From Raskinella chloraquaticus (SeqCode) (GTDB lineage: Bacteria; Pseudomonadota; Alphaproteobacteria; Rhizobiales; UBA4765): a stretch of DNA of 64,000 bases. Below the pieces are notes generated by a model that saw only the letters and a program-made list of their open reading frames with translations, searched no databases and was not told where the DNA came from. Location: assembly GCA_002365175.1 (NCBI GenBank), contig DEZK01000019.1:67255-131254 (forward strand), in the 5' to 3' direction. A program made the translations under genes and the position numbers. Below, in pieces: positions 1-8,336 of this stretch; position 1 is the first letter of the stretch, and each line of letters begins with the position of its first letter.

Positions 1-302
1 ATGTCACGATCCGGCATCGCTGATGTAAGCTGGTGGATGATCGCAATCGCCGAATCATCGGGCCGCTGCACGCCGAAGATGATCTGCACTGATCCGGCAT
101 AGTCCTGACGGCAGAAACTGACCAGGTTTTCAAACAGCTCCGGCTCATCACCGTAAAGCGGTTTCAAGATAGTAACACTTTGATTTTTATGAGTTTTTTT
201 GTTAATTCTGTTGGCAAAACGGCGCGCCGCCACTCCTGCTCCGAGCGTGTAGACGCAACTCGTTATTGCAGTGATGGTGCAAAAAAGCCACAGCCAAGAC
301 AC
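1..302 (-). CDS. hpnI: Hopanoid biosynthesis glycosyltransferase HpnI, N-terminal part (truncated by window edge)
   Basis: Only the first 100 residues are inside the window; the gene continues past base 1. The translation opens with a hydrophobic segment (WLWLFCTITAIT, residues 3-14 and on), then a basic stretch, then VTILKPLYGDEPELFENL and FCRQDY, followed by QIIFGV. This is the start of a GT2 ceramide-glucosyltransferase-like domain as found in HpnI. In known hopanoid producers HpnI transfers N-acetylglucosamine to the hopanoid side chain. A GTG start at 302-300 is chosen because AGGGGG lies just upstream and the frame has no better start. The hpnL and hpnM genes nearby support the assignment. 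No catalytic DxD region is visible because it lies beyond the edge. Confidence 0.8.
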   Translation of the reverse strand, partial: MSWLWLFCTITAITSCVYTLGAGVAARRFANRINKKTHKNQSVTILKPLYGDEPELFENLVSFCRQDYAGSVQIIFGVQRPDDSAIAIIHQLTSAMPDRD

Positions 303-416
303 TACCAACCCCCTATGGTTTACGCGGGCGATCAAGCGACTCGTCCTGAGTAGCCTAATTTTTTAACGCTGCCAGCCCAGCGTAGGAACTGGCGGCCTCA
401 TCGAATAAGCAAGCTG

Positions 417-1331
417 ATGTTCCAGCAGGTAATTTTTTTGAACGTGCAGCGTTATATCGGGGAAGGGACTGGGTTCTTGAAGGATTTGATCGGAAATTGG
501 CACGCGGCAAACGCACGCAGTAAGTCCGCTTTGCGGCTTGTGCTTTTAGGCGGCGTTCTGGCAACCGGAGCGTGCGTTCCGTTAATGGATTCGCAAACGC
601 GTCAGAACGCTCTGGCTGTCCGCGCCCTTGACACCCGCGATCAGTGGGAAGAAGCCAATCGCGCCCAGTTCGAACGCAATAAATTTGTGAACGACATAGC
701 TATCAGCCCGGCGGCCCGCACCTATCGCACCATCGTTCCGCAGCCGCTCCGTGATCGTATCGATACCGGATCCAACAATCTCGATGAACCGCGCATTTTT
801 GCAAATAATCTCCTGCAGGGCCGGTTTGACGCCGCGCACAAGACGTTCGGGCGTTTCCTGGTCAATTCGATCCTCGGCCTTGGTGGCCTGTTCGATGTTG
901 CCAGTTTAGGCGGCCTTGAGCGCCAATCGGGTGATTTCGGTCAGACACTGTTCGTCTGGGGATTTGAAAGCGGGCCCTATTGGGTCATGCCGGTCTTCGG
1001 CCCAGCAAATGTGCGCGATGGTATCGGCCGCATTGTCGATATCGCCGGCGATCCCATTCAGTGGATCTTGCCGAAATGGGTCGGAGAGTGGCCGCTGACT
1101 GGTGTCAGCGTTGCCGCAGGACTGGGACAGGTCGAGCTTCTCGATGATCTCCAGCAAGGATCTGTTGATCCCTACGCCCGTTTCCGCAGCACTTATTTGC
1201 AAAATCGCGCCGGCGAGCTGGCGCAGGCGGCCGGTATCACTATTGTTCCTGAACTGGTGGAAGCCGAACCTGCCGCTGCACCTGCCGCCAAAAAGCCGCG
1301 TGGAAAAAGCAAGGCAAAGCGGCAGCGTTGA
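417..1331 (+). CDS. mlaA: MlaA/VacJ-family outer-membrane lipoprotein
   Basis: The protein has a basic N-terminus, a hydrophobic stretch (LRLVLLGGVLATGAC) ending in a lipobox Cys near residue 53, and then the MlaA domain: NKFVND, RIFANNLLQGRF, FLVNSILGLGGLFDVA, and GQTLFVWGFESGPYWVMPVFGP. MlaA proteins sit in the outer membrane and take part in retrograde lipid transport to the inner membrane. The C-terminus is Ala/Pro/Lys-rich. The ATG at 417 has no clear ribosome-binding site. A TTG at 477 follows GGGAAGGGAC and would give a more typical 32-residue signal peptide, so the true start may be there. It is transcribed away from hpnI and converges on hpnM, whose product belongs to the MlaC family, so a shared transport role is likely. 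Confidence 0.88.
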   Translation: MFQQVIFLNVQRYIGEGTGFLKDLIGNWHAANARSKSALRLVLLGGVLATGACVPLMDSQTRQNALAVRALDTRDQWEEANRAQFERNKFVNDIAISPAARTYRTIVPQPLRDRIDTGSNNLDEPRIFANNLLQGRFDAAHKTFGRFLVNSILGLGGLFDVASLGGLERQSGDFGQTLFVWGFESGPYWVMPVFGPANVRDGIGRIVDIAGDPIQWILPKWVGEWPLTGVSVAAGLGQVELLDDLQQGSVDPYARFRSTYLQNRAGELAQAAGITIVPELVEAEPAAAPAAKKPRGKSKAKRQR

Positions 1332-1540
1332 GTGTTCCCAGTTCACAGGGGCAACAGCGTCGTTTAACAGCGTCGACTTATGTCAGTGCCGGCGCGTTTG
1401 ATCGTGGCGGAAAACGAACACTTATCGCCAGCAGTCTGGAGCTCCGGAACCGTCGTCCGGTATGCGGTCAGTTCTTGCCATCAACCCATATCCGCCATGG
1501 AATGGCGCATCTGATCAGGCCAATGAAAGCCGGATGCCGC

Positions 1541-2155
1541 TCAGACTGCCTCGCCAAGCAGTGACGAGCCGCGCTGTTCGAGGGCAGCAACCAAAGCCTT
1601 GGGTCCGCCTGATTCAAGAATGGGTGCAAATTCCGCGCGCCGTGTTGCCACTTCGCTGATCGTGCCATTGAAATAAAGATCAATCACCTTGCCGCCCCGC
1701 ATCAGATAATCGATACGTGTCGGTGACGAGCCAGTGCGTGAAATGCGCGTCTTGACGATCACCACGCCGCCTCGCGATTCTGTTTTTTCGTCAACATCAA
1801 AAACTTCGCCGGCAAAATCCCCGATGCGCCGCGCGAAATTGGCAATCAGCAACCGTGCGAACGCTGCCTGCACGCGACCCTGTTCGCCCCCCAGAGATGC
1901 CCAGCCAGGCCCAACCGCTGAACGCGCCATGCCATTGAGATCAAAGGCGCGCGAGACCACGGGGCTGAGGCGATTATAGCGCTCCTTCACGGATGCCGAC
2001 GAGATCTGCTTCAACAGCCCTGCCAACTCGCGATAATAGCTGCGCACCGCATCAACGCCATCCGACGCTGCCGCCGGCCGCACGGCAAAAAAGGCGCCGC
2101 CTGCAGCGCCTGCAACAAAAGAAAGGAACTGGCGCCGGGAATTTTGCGAAATCAT
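1541..2155 (-). CDS. hpnM: HpnM / MlaC-family lipid-binding periplasmic protein
   Basis: A 204-residue protein beginning MISQNSRRQFLSFVAGAAGG: SRRQFLS is a good twin-arginine (Tat) export motif, followed by a hydrophobic core and an AAAS cleavage region. The mature part matches the MlaC/Ttg2D fold (YYRELAGLLKQ, FDLNGMARSAVG, LIANFARRIGDF, RIDYLMRGGKVIDLYFNGTI). MlaC proteins carry lipids across the periplasm; the HpnM subgroup occurs in hopanoid loci. The start at 2155 is chosen because GGTGGAG sits 8 nt upstream; an in-frame start 7 codons earlier lacks this. It lies 141 bp downstream of hpnL on the same strand, so the two may be co-transcribed. Confidence 0.82.
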   Translation of the reverse strand: MISQNSRRQFLSFVAGAAGGAFFAVRPAAASDGVDAVRSYYRELAGLLKQISSASVKERYNRLSPVVSRAFDLNGMARSAVGPGWASLGGEQGRVQAAFARLLIANFARRIGDFAGEVFDVDEKTESRGGVVIVKTRISRTGSSPTRIDYLMRGGKVIDLYFNGTISEVATRRAEFAPILESGGPKALVAALEQRGSSLLGEAV

Positions 2156-2296
2156 GTAATCTCCACCAGACGACACCCCTGAGGCCTCGTCGCTTGTCTC
2201 GTCATCACCGACGTTGCGGTTCCTCTAACCGTTAAAGAAGGCGGCGGCAAGGAATTCCTGCCACAATTCATGGCAAATTTTACACCCCGATTTCGA

Positions 2297-3304
2297 TTAC
2301 GAATTTGAATTGGTTTGAAAAGTTTGATCCTGCGCCGCCTTGGCGCGACGAGCCAATTCCCGGGTCTCCAGCCGATGCCAGACGGCCAGACCGGGCAGGC
2401 CGAGAAGCAGTTCCGGCACCCGCTTGACCAGCGACATGGCGATCGCGACGTGGGGAGGCAGCCCGAAAACGGCGCAAAGAGCGATGAACCCGCCCTCCTG
2501 CACGCCAAGCCCGCCCGGTACCGCAAAGGCCGCCCCGCGGACCGCCTGACCAAGACTTTCGATCACCAGCGCTTCGCCGATCGACACCGGGTAGCCGAGG
2601 AAATAAAGGACGATCCACACTTCAATGGCACCAAAAAACCACGTCGCCATGTGCAGCCCCACGCACGCCGCAAGCCGCGCCCGCCGCCTGTAGATATCCT
2701 GAATATTGACGTGGAGGTCTGCCACCTGACCGAGCGCCGCCCATTTTTCCTTTTCCGCCAGACGCATCAGCTGGCGCTCCAGCCAGTCGAAGGCGCCAAA
2801 GCGCTGGGCGATGAAGAAACCGAAGACACCCGGGATCAGGATCAGCAAACCGATGGCCACGTAGCGCACGATCTCCTGATCCCCGTCGATGACAATCAGG
2901 ATCGCCAGACCCGCTATGGTAAATGCCAACTGGGTCGCCACCTGGACGAACATGTCGACAACCAGACTGGCCCCTGCCCGCCCGCCGCTGACACCCCAGA
3001 ACGTCAAAAGCCGCGCGCCGACGATTTCGCCGCCGACCTGCGCTACCGGCAGCAGGGTATTGATCGATTCACGCATCCAGCGCAGCAGCATGCAGATCTG
3101 CGGCGCCACCTGATTGGGGCCGAGCACCAGAAACCACCAGGCGCATCCGACCATGGAGATTGCAACGATGCGCGCAACGACCACGAGGCCGACACCAAAG
3201 CCCACCTGCCGCACGGCCTCGATGATGTCTCGCCATCCGAAATGCAGCGTGATACCGACAAGCAGCACCAAACCCAGCGCGCCTGCCACAGCAATCAGTC
3301 GCAT
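2297..3304 (-). CDS. hpnL: HpnL-family integral membrane protein (lysylphosphatidylglycerol-synthase TM-like, UPF0104)
   Basis: A 335-residue polytopic membrane protein with about eight hydrophobic segments. Typical features are LLRWMRESINTLLPVAQVGGEIVGARLL in the first third, and VIESLGQAVRGAAFAVPGGLGVQEGGFIAL followed by LVKRVPELLLGLPGL near the end. These are hallmarks of the LPG-synthase transmembrane superfamily, and the hopanoid-associated subgroup is called HpnL. Its biochemical role is not established; involvement in hopanoid movement or tail assembly is an inference from context. It is the first gene of a leftward pair with hpnM and is divergent from the amidinotransferase gene at 3558. 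Confidence 0.83.
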   Translation of the reverse strand: MRLIAVAGALGLVLLVGITLHFGWRDIIEAVRQVGFGVGLVVVARIVAISMVGCAWWFLVLGPNQVAPQICMLLRWMRESINTLLPVAQVGGEIVGARLLTFWGVSGGRAGASLVVDMFVQVATQLAFTIAGLAILIVIDGDQEIVRYVAIGLLILIPGVFGFFIAQRFGAFDWLERQLMRLAEKEKWAALGQVADLHVNIQDIYRRRARLAACVGLHMATWFFGAIEVWIVLYFLGYPVSIGEALVIESLGQAVRGAAFAVPGGLGVQEGGFIALCAVFGLPPHVAIAMSLVKRVPELLLGLPGLAVWHRLETRELARRAKAAQDQTFQTNSNS

Positions 3305-3557
3305 GAACCCTGTCCGTGTCTGAATTTGCGCGCCATTTCAGCGCCGAGGAGCGCAAAACTGCGGCAAGGAAGCCGGCGCGCCTTGTGATCGTTAATGGCG
3401 GCGCCGTCAAGCATCGCGACACGCGCACCGCAGTTTGGGATTGCGATCGAGCCTTGAACATATTACCAACCCCCTTCCTCGGTCGCCCTCGGCCGGGTGA
3501 GGGGTGCAGCGTCGTCGGGACATTCTTGTCACTGAGACAGCCAGCATGAGGGTGCCA

Positions 3558-4712
3558 ATGAATACGATGCCGCCGAGAGACAATGCCATGACCGAGCACG
3601 CGGTCAGCACGACGATCAACGAGATGGCGCCGGGGACGGCGATCGGACCGGTCAGTTCGTTCAATGAGTGGGACCCGCTCGAAGAGGTCATCGTCGGTCG
3701 CCTTGAGGGCGCCACCATTCCGTCAAACCACATCACCGTTACATTCAATATCCCGCGCGCGGCGCAACCCTTCTTCCGCTTCGCTGCCGGCTGGCGTTTT
3801 CCTGGCTTCATGAAAAAAATCGCGCAGAAGGAGCTTGATGGCTTCATTCGTGTGCTGGAGGTGGAGGGTATCAAGGTCCGGCGCCCCGATATCGTCGACT
3901 GGGCGACCAAGTACAAATCGCCGTGGTGGTCCTCGCGCGGCTTCTGCATCGCCTGTCCGCGCGATGGTTTTCTGGTGATCGGCGATGACATCATCGAGAC
4001 GCCGATGTGCTGGCGCTCACGCTATTTCGAGGGCGAGGCCTATCGCCGCCTGTTCATGGAATACTTCGAAGCTGGCGCCCGCTGGAGTTCGGCTCCCCGT
4101 CCGATGCTGAAGGACGATCTTTATAATTACGACTACACCATTCCCGAATATGGCGAGAAGCTGCGCTATACGGTCAATGAGCACGAGCCGGTGTTTGATG
4201 CAGCCGATTTCGTGCGGTGTGGGCGCGATCTGTTCGTCACCCCGAGCAATGTGACGAACATGGCCGGGATCAAATGGCTGCAACGCCATTTGGGCGAAAC
4301 TTACAAAATCCATATCATTGAGAGCCGTTGCCGCCAGCCGATGCATATCGATTCGAGCTTCATGCCGCTGGCGCCTGGCAAGGTCCTGGTCAATCCCGAG
4401 TATATCGATGTCGATCGCCTGCCACCCATTCTCAAGAAATGGGATGTGCTGATCGCCCCCAAGCCTGATGAGGTCACGGGCTTCATGTCGAAGATTTCCA
4501 TGTGCAGCCCGTGGACGAGCATCAACGTCCTGATGCTTGACCACAAGAAGGTGGTGGTCGATGCCTCGCAAAAGACCCTGATCAAGGCGTTCAGGGATTG
4601 GGGTTTTGATCCCATCGACATTCCCTTCCTTGCGTATGGGCCATTCGGCGGCGCCTTCCACTGTGCCACCCTTGATGTACGCAGACGCGGCACGCTCCAA
4701 TCCTATTTCTAG
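3558..4712 (+). CDS. Arginine:glycine amidinotransferase-like enzyme
   Basis: A 384-residue protein of the amidinotransferase family, very close in layout to animal AGAT (GATM). The catalytic triad can be placed: Asp about 214 in FDAADFVRCGRDLF, His about 263 in QPMHIDSSF, and Cys 369 in GGAFHCATLDVRRRGTLQSY. The C-terminal CDVRRRGTLQSY-type signature is nearly that of AGAT. AGAT moves the amidino group of arginine to glycine, giving guanidinoacetate and ornithine; bacterial relatives use other acceptors in natural-product pathways, so the acceptor is open. The start at 3558 is preferred because GAGGG lies 5-6 nt upstream; ATGs at 3546 and 3567 are alternatives. The gene is followed by a DUF1684 gene 55 bp downstream, probably one operon. 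It may instead act on beta-alanine or another amine. Confidence 0.85.
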   Translation: MNTMPPRDNAMTEHAVSTTINEMAPGTAIGPVSSFNEWDPLEEVIVGRLEGATIPSNHITVTFNIPRAAQPFFRFAAGWRFPGFMKKIAQKELDGFIRVLEVEGIKVRRPDIVDWATKYKSPWWSSRGFCIACPRDGFLVIGDDIIETPMCWRSRYFEGEAYRRLFMEYFEAGARWSSAPRPMLKDDLYNYDYTIPEYGEKLRYTVNEHEPVFDAADFVRCGRDLFVTPSNVTNMAGIKWLQRHLGETYKIHIIESRCRQPMHIDSSFMPLAPGKVLVNPEYIDVDRLPPILKKWDVLIAPKPDEVTGFMSKISMCSPWTSINVLMLDHKKVVVDASQKTLIKAFRDWGFDPIDIPFLAYGPFGGAFHCATLDVRRRGTLQSYF

Positions 4713-4767
4713 AGCTATCGCAGGGCGGCGGACCACTTGAGCGGCGGTTGAGAACAGAGGTTGATCC

Positions 4768-5460
4768 TTGAGCACAACAAGCCATCCCGACACCCATCAC
4801 CGCATGGCCGGCACGGCCCAGGAAGCGCTGCGCGACCAGTTCGTCACGCTTTGGGAGTGGCGGCGTCGAGTAGCCGGCCTTTATGCTGATGTGCGGGCAC
4901 ATGAACATCCAGCGCAGGCGTGGTCCGGGTGGCAGCACGAGCGCGCCGAGCTCTTCCGCAATCATCCTCAAAGCCCGTTGAGCGAAAGCGGCGTTCTGCC
5001 AAGCTATTTCGCTTACGATCCGTCCCTTCGCTTCGAAGCAGATTTGACAGCCGCGCCGGCAGACGCTGCCCCGCACTCTTTGCCCGCAGGCAAGGATGGC
5101 TCCGTGGCGCTCATCCCCTTCGCCATTACCGGAAACCTCGCAGCCAGGCTCGGCCGCGAGCTGACGCTCTACTGGATCGAAGGTTATGGCGGCGGTGTCT
5201 TCCTGCCGTTTCTTGATCGCACCAGCGGCTCATCCACCTATGATGGCGGGCGCTATCTCCTGGATACCATCAAGGGCGCTGATCTCGGGCACAGCAAGGA
5301 TGGTAAGGTTATTCTTGATTTCAACTTCGCCTATAATCCCTCCTGCGCCTATTCCGATGTCTGGGTTTGTCCGCTCGCTCCGCTGGTGAACCGCCTGCCC
5401 GTTGCCATCGAGGCAGGCGAGATGACGCCGCAATTTCTGCCGCGCCCCTTGCGATCATAA
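4768..5460 (+). CDS. DUF1684 family protein
   Basis: A 230-residue soluble protein with the characteristic DUF1684 core: LYWIEGYGGGVFLPFLD, then GGRYLLDTIKGADLG, then DFNFAYNPSCAYSDVWVCPLAP and NRLPVAIEAGE at the C-terminus. The NPSCAY..W.CPLAP..N.L segment with its two Cys residues is the most conserved part of the family. The function is unknown. The start is taken as TTG 4768 after AGAGG; an ATG at 4804 is the alternative. It lies 55 bp after the amidinotransferase gene in the same direction, which suggests co-expression. Confidence 0.8.
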   Translation: MSTTSHPDTHHRMAGTAQEALRDQFVTLWEWRRRVAGLYADVRAHEHPAQAWSGWQHERAELFRNHPQSPLSESGVLPSYFAYDPSLRFEADLTAAPADAAPHSLPAGKDGSVALIPFAITGNLAARLGRELTLYWIEGYGGGVFLPFLDRTSGSSTYDGGRYLLDTIKGADLGHSKDGKVILDFNFAYNPSCAYSDVWVCPLAPLVNRLPVAIEAGEMTPQFLPRPLRS

Positions 5461-5516
5461 GCCACCGCTGCTTGGCCCATCGACGCGTCTCAAACACGTT
5501 AAGTTGAACATCCTGC

Positions 5517-5546
5517 GGGCGCACTCGCATTGGTGCGCGTCTTTGG
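5517..5546 (+). terminator. Possible terminator after the DUF1684 gene
   Basis: A GCGCAC stem (5519-5524) pairs with GTGCGC (5533-5538) across an 8-base loop and is followed by GTCTTT. The T-tract is short, so this is a weak call. Confidence 0.35.
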
Positions 5547-5648
5547 CCGGTTATCATGAAATAGGCAGTTGTCGCGGGACACGATTTTGTTAAGTTTCAA
5601 CCGCAAGCGGACCCGCTACGCCACGCCTGCTTCACAAGGGAGACAACT

Positions 5649-6080
5649 ATGCTTCGTATGATTTCGATCGTCTGCGCCCTTCTTCTCGGCGCCTCGTTTG
5701 TCTATGCCCAGAGCACGGCCATTGCCGAGCGCAAGGACATCCTCAAAGGCTTCGGCGCTGCCGCCAGAGAGCCCGGCGCGATGTTGAAGGGGGAAGCTGC
5801 TTTCGACCTCGCCAAAGTACAGAATTTCCTGAAGGTCTTGCAGGACGGTTCACCGAAACTGAAAGCCCTGTTCCCTGCCGACAGCAAGAGCGGCGGAGAG
5901 ACCAAGGCGCTTCCGGCCATCTGGGATAACCAGGCCGATTTCTCCGGCCGTTTCGACAAGATGGCGGCTGATGCCAAGGCTGCCGCGGCAGCGATCAAGG
6001 ACGAGGCAAGCTTCAAGACGGAACTGCCGAAAGTCCTCGGCAATTGCGGCGGCTGCCATCGCCAGTATCGCGCCCAGTAA
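5649..6080 (+). CDS. Cytochrome c' / c-556 family protein
   Basis: A 143-residue secreted haem protein. The N-terminus is a signal peptide ending at VYA-Q (residue 20). The mature part is an Ala/Lys-rich four-helix bundle with AAREPGAMLKGEAAFDL and PAIWDNQADFSGRFDKMAADAKA. A single haem-binding CGGCH lies near the C-terminus (LGNCGGCHRQYRAQ), the usual place in class II c-type cytochromes. Such proteins act in periplasmic electron transfer or NO binding. GGGAGACAACT precedes the ATG. Only 7 bp separate it from the cytochrome b561 gene, so the two form a likely redox pair. Confidence 0.92.
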   Translation: MLRMISIVCALLLGASFVYAQSTAIAERKDILKGFGAAAREPGAMLKGEAAFDLAKVQNFLKVLQDGSPKLKALFPADSKSGGETKALPAIWDNQADFSGRFDKMAADAKAAAAAIKDEASFKTELPKVLGNCGGCHRQYRAQ

Positions 6081-6087
6081 GCACGTC

Positions 6088-6825
6088 GTGACAGCGTCAT
6101 CAGGAACGCTTGATCAGCCCCCGCAGCAGCAGGTCCCGGTCTGGGACCTGCCAACGCGCCTGTTTCACTGGTCGCTGGTTGCCCTCATCCTGTGCGCCTA
6201 TGTGACAAGCGAATATGCCGAAGCCATTGGCGATCATTTCCTTCTGATCCATCGCCTGAACGGTTTGGCCATTCTGGTCCTTCTCACCTTCCGCGTGCTG
6301 TGGGGAGTGCTAGGCGCGCCCACGGCCCGCTTTTCGAGCTTTGTCAGATGGCCGTGGAAGGCGCTCACCTATGCCAGCCATCTGCTGCGCGGTCGTGCGC
6401 CTCATTATCTTGGACATAATCCGCTCGGCGCCTGGATGGTCATTGCCCTTTTGCTGGCGGTGGCGGCACAGGCTTTTCTTGGCCTCTTCTCGTCTGATGA
6501 CACCGGCCTTGCCGCTGGCCCGCTCCACGGGCTGGCGTCGTCCGACACCGTCCAACTGCTCACCCGCTGGCATCATCGCCTGTTCAAGTGGGTCCTTCTG
6601 CCGCTGATGGCAATCCACATCCTGGTCAATCTCTTTTACACCCTCATCAAGCGCGACCCGTTGATCCAGGCGATGGTGAGCGGCACCAAGCCGGCGCTGC
6701 CCTATGTCGATGCGCCCGCCAACCTGCAAGCCGCCAACGCCGGCCGGCGCGCGCTCGGCTGTCTCGTCGCGGCCATCGTTCTTGTCCTGGGGACAATTTG
6801 GGTTCTGTCGGGAAAACTGGTCTGA
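6088..6825 (+). CDS. Cytochrome b561 family membrane protein
   Basis: A 245-residue membrane protein of the dihaem cytochrome b561 / Ni-Fe hydrogenase b-subunit type. It starts VWDLPTRLFHWSLV, and candidate haem-ligand His residues lie in LFHWSL, LIHRLNGL, RWHHRLFKW and MAIHILVNLFYTL, with four main transmembrane helices and a fifth near the C-terminus. It would accept or pass electrons between quinol and a periplasmic cytochrome, here presumably the c' protein encoded 7 bp upstream. A GTG at 6088 is taken as start; the longer in-frame extension overlaps the upstream gene and has no membrane or domain signal. The ribosome-binding site is weak, consistent with translational coupling. Confidence 0.87.
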   Translation: MTASSGTLDQPPQQQVPVWDLPTRLFHWSLVALILCAYVTSEYAEAIGDHFLLIHRLNGLAILVLLTFRVLWGVLGAPTARFSSFVRWPWKALTYASHLLRGRAPHYLGHNPLGAWMVIALLLAVAAQAFLGLFSSDDTGLAAGPLHGLASSDTVQLLTRWHHRLFKWVLLPLMAIHILVNLFYTLIKRDPLIQAMVSGTKPALPYVDAPANLQAANAGRRALGCLVAAIVLVLGTIWVLSGKLV

Positions 6826-6900
6826 GGCAGACGCCCGCACCTGATAGATGCTAGGGTCAGGACCCACCCCGCGCGCAATCATCAGCAGCCCCACATCGCC

Positions 6901-7872
6901 TCACCCGCGCCCATGCGGTGCCAGCAGATCCATATCCGGCCCAGCCGGCACAATGCCCGTCGGATTGATGGTCAGATGGCTCTGGTAGTAATGACACTTG
7001 ATGTGGTCAAAATCGCAGGTTTCAGCGATACTGGGATGTTGATAAAGATCGCGCAGATAGGCCGAGAGATGGCGATAATCAACAATGCGCCGGCGATTGC
7101 ATTTGAAATGCCCGACATAGACCGGATCGAAACGGATCAATGTGGTGAAGAGGCGCCAATCCACCTCTGTCAGCTGATCGCCCATCACATAGCGCTGGCG
7201 CCCAAGGCGTGTTTCCAGCCAGTCGAGCGTGTCAAAGAGCGGGCCGATCGCCGCGTCATAGGCTGACTGCGTGGTCGCAAAGCCAGCCTTGTAGACGCCG
7301 TTATTGACGGTGTCGTAGATGCGCTGGTTGACCTCATCGATGAGCGGACGGAGAGCCTCCGGGTAATACTCTCCGGCTGCTGCCCCAACCTCATCAAAGG
7401 CGCTGCCGAACATGCGGATGATTTCAGATGATTCATTATTGACGATGGTCGCAGTCTTCTTGTCCCACAATACCGGCACGGTCACCCGGCCTGAGTACTT
7501 GGCGTCGGCCCGCAGATAAACTTCATAAAGCCGCGATGCAGCGTTGACGTCATCGGCGATGACACCCGCCCCAGGCGCAAACGTCCATCCATCCTCGCGC
7601 ATCAGCCAGTTGACGACCGATAGCGAGATCATACCCTCCAGACGCTTCAACTTGCGGAAGATGAGCGCCCGATGCGCCCACGGGCAGGCCAGGCTGACAT
7701 AAAGATGGTAGCGCCCCGCTTCGGCCTTGAACCCACCCGAGCCGCTTCCCCCTGGTGCCCCGTCACGTGTCACCCAATGACGAAATTGCGAGGCTTTACG
7801 AACAAACGCGCCGTGGCTTGTAACCGTTTCATACCACACATCGCGCCAGCGTCCTTCAACCAACATGCCCAT
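6901..7872 (-). CDS. Glutathionyl-hydroquinone reductase (Xi-class GST, YqjG/PcpF type)
   Basis: A 323-residue cytosolic enzyme. The N-terminal thioredoxin-like domain holds the active-site Cys in LYVSLACPWAHRALIFRKLK, and SLACPWAHR is diagnostic of Xi-class enzymes. NNESSEIIRMF matches the glutathione-binding loop. The C-terminal helical domain contains YVMGDQLTEVDWRLFTTLIRFDPVYVGHFKCN. Family members reduce glutathionyl-hydroquinones back to hydroquinones using GSH. The start at 7872 (MGMLVEG) is supported by GGAGG 7-8 nt upstream. It is monocistronic and converges with the cytochrome b561 gene. Confidence 0.92.
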   Translation of the reverse strand: MGMLVEGRWRDVWYETVTSHGAFVRKASQFRHWVTRDGAPGGSGSGGFKAEAGRYHLYVSLACPWAHRALIFRKLKRLEGMISLSVVNWLMREDGWTFAPGAGVIADDVNAASRLYEVYLRADAKYSGRVTVPVLWDKKTATIVNNESSEIIRMFGSAFDEVGAAAGEYYPEALRPLIDEVNQRIYDTVNNGVYKAGFATTQSAYDAAIGPLFDTLDWLETRLGRQRYVMGDQLTEVDWRLFTTLIRFDPVYVGHFKCNRRRIVDYRHLSAYLRDLYQHPSIAETCDFDHIKCHYYQSHLTINPTGIVPAGPDMDLLAPHGRG

Positions 7873-8336
7873 CTTCAGCGCCTCCAGAGCGATTCGTGAA
7901 AGCCAGTCAATCCGCCAATCGCAGCCCATTTTTCAGCACGAAAACGAACGCGGACGACGCAGCGTGCGAAGAATTCTGGTGTAAATCCGCGCCCGGGACA
8001 ATCCGCCGCAGAGCCTTGCCTATCATCGCCGGCAAGGAATGACATTACCAGCATAAATTGTTGAAAACAAACAATAAAATTACCAGAAAAATTGTTGAAG
8101 TATTTGATTCGAGATAAAAAATAATAATGAATTATGTATGCCTGCCGGCCTCCATGCATAAATTACATACGTATTTATATGGAGATTACTGGGATGCCAG
8201 AACATGAAGATTGAATTAACTTGTATTGTAGGCGCATTCAGCTAAGATAGTTGAAGTGAAATGGGCGTTACTCGTTTCCGGTTCCTGAGTGAGGATTCAC
8301 CAAAAGCGTGATTAGCTGCTCACTGCGGAGGCCTTG
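7873..8336. other. AT-rich intergenic island between two divergently transcribed genes
   Basis: This 464-bp gap is unlike the surrounding GC-rich DNA. Bases about 8040-8220 are markedly A/T-rich with many short direct and inverted motifs, for example TTATGTATG near 8131, CATGCATAAATTACATAC near 8153 and a TACGTA palindrome. I see no credible gene in either direction. It must hold the promoters of both the BLUF gene and the reductase gene. Confidence 0.6.
8221..8248 (+). promoter_or_regulatory. Putative promoter of the BLUF gene
   Basis: TTGTAT (8221-8226) and TAAGAT (8243-8248) are separated by 16 bp and sit about 85 bp before the start codon. The match to a sigma-70-type promoter is fair but not proof. 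Confidence 0.35.

Noticed and set aside
2315..3388. A long plus-strand open frame opposite hpnL
   Set aside because: Very rich in His, Gln, Asp and Arg, as expected of the complement of a membrane protein gene; no family.
3470..3510. CCCCTTCC...GGTGAGGGG imperfect palindrome before the amidinotransferase gene
   Set aside because: Pairing is patchy, there is no T-tract and no second copy in the window, so no repeat or terminator is claimed.
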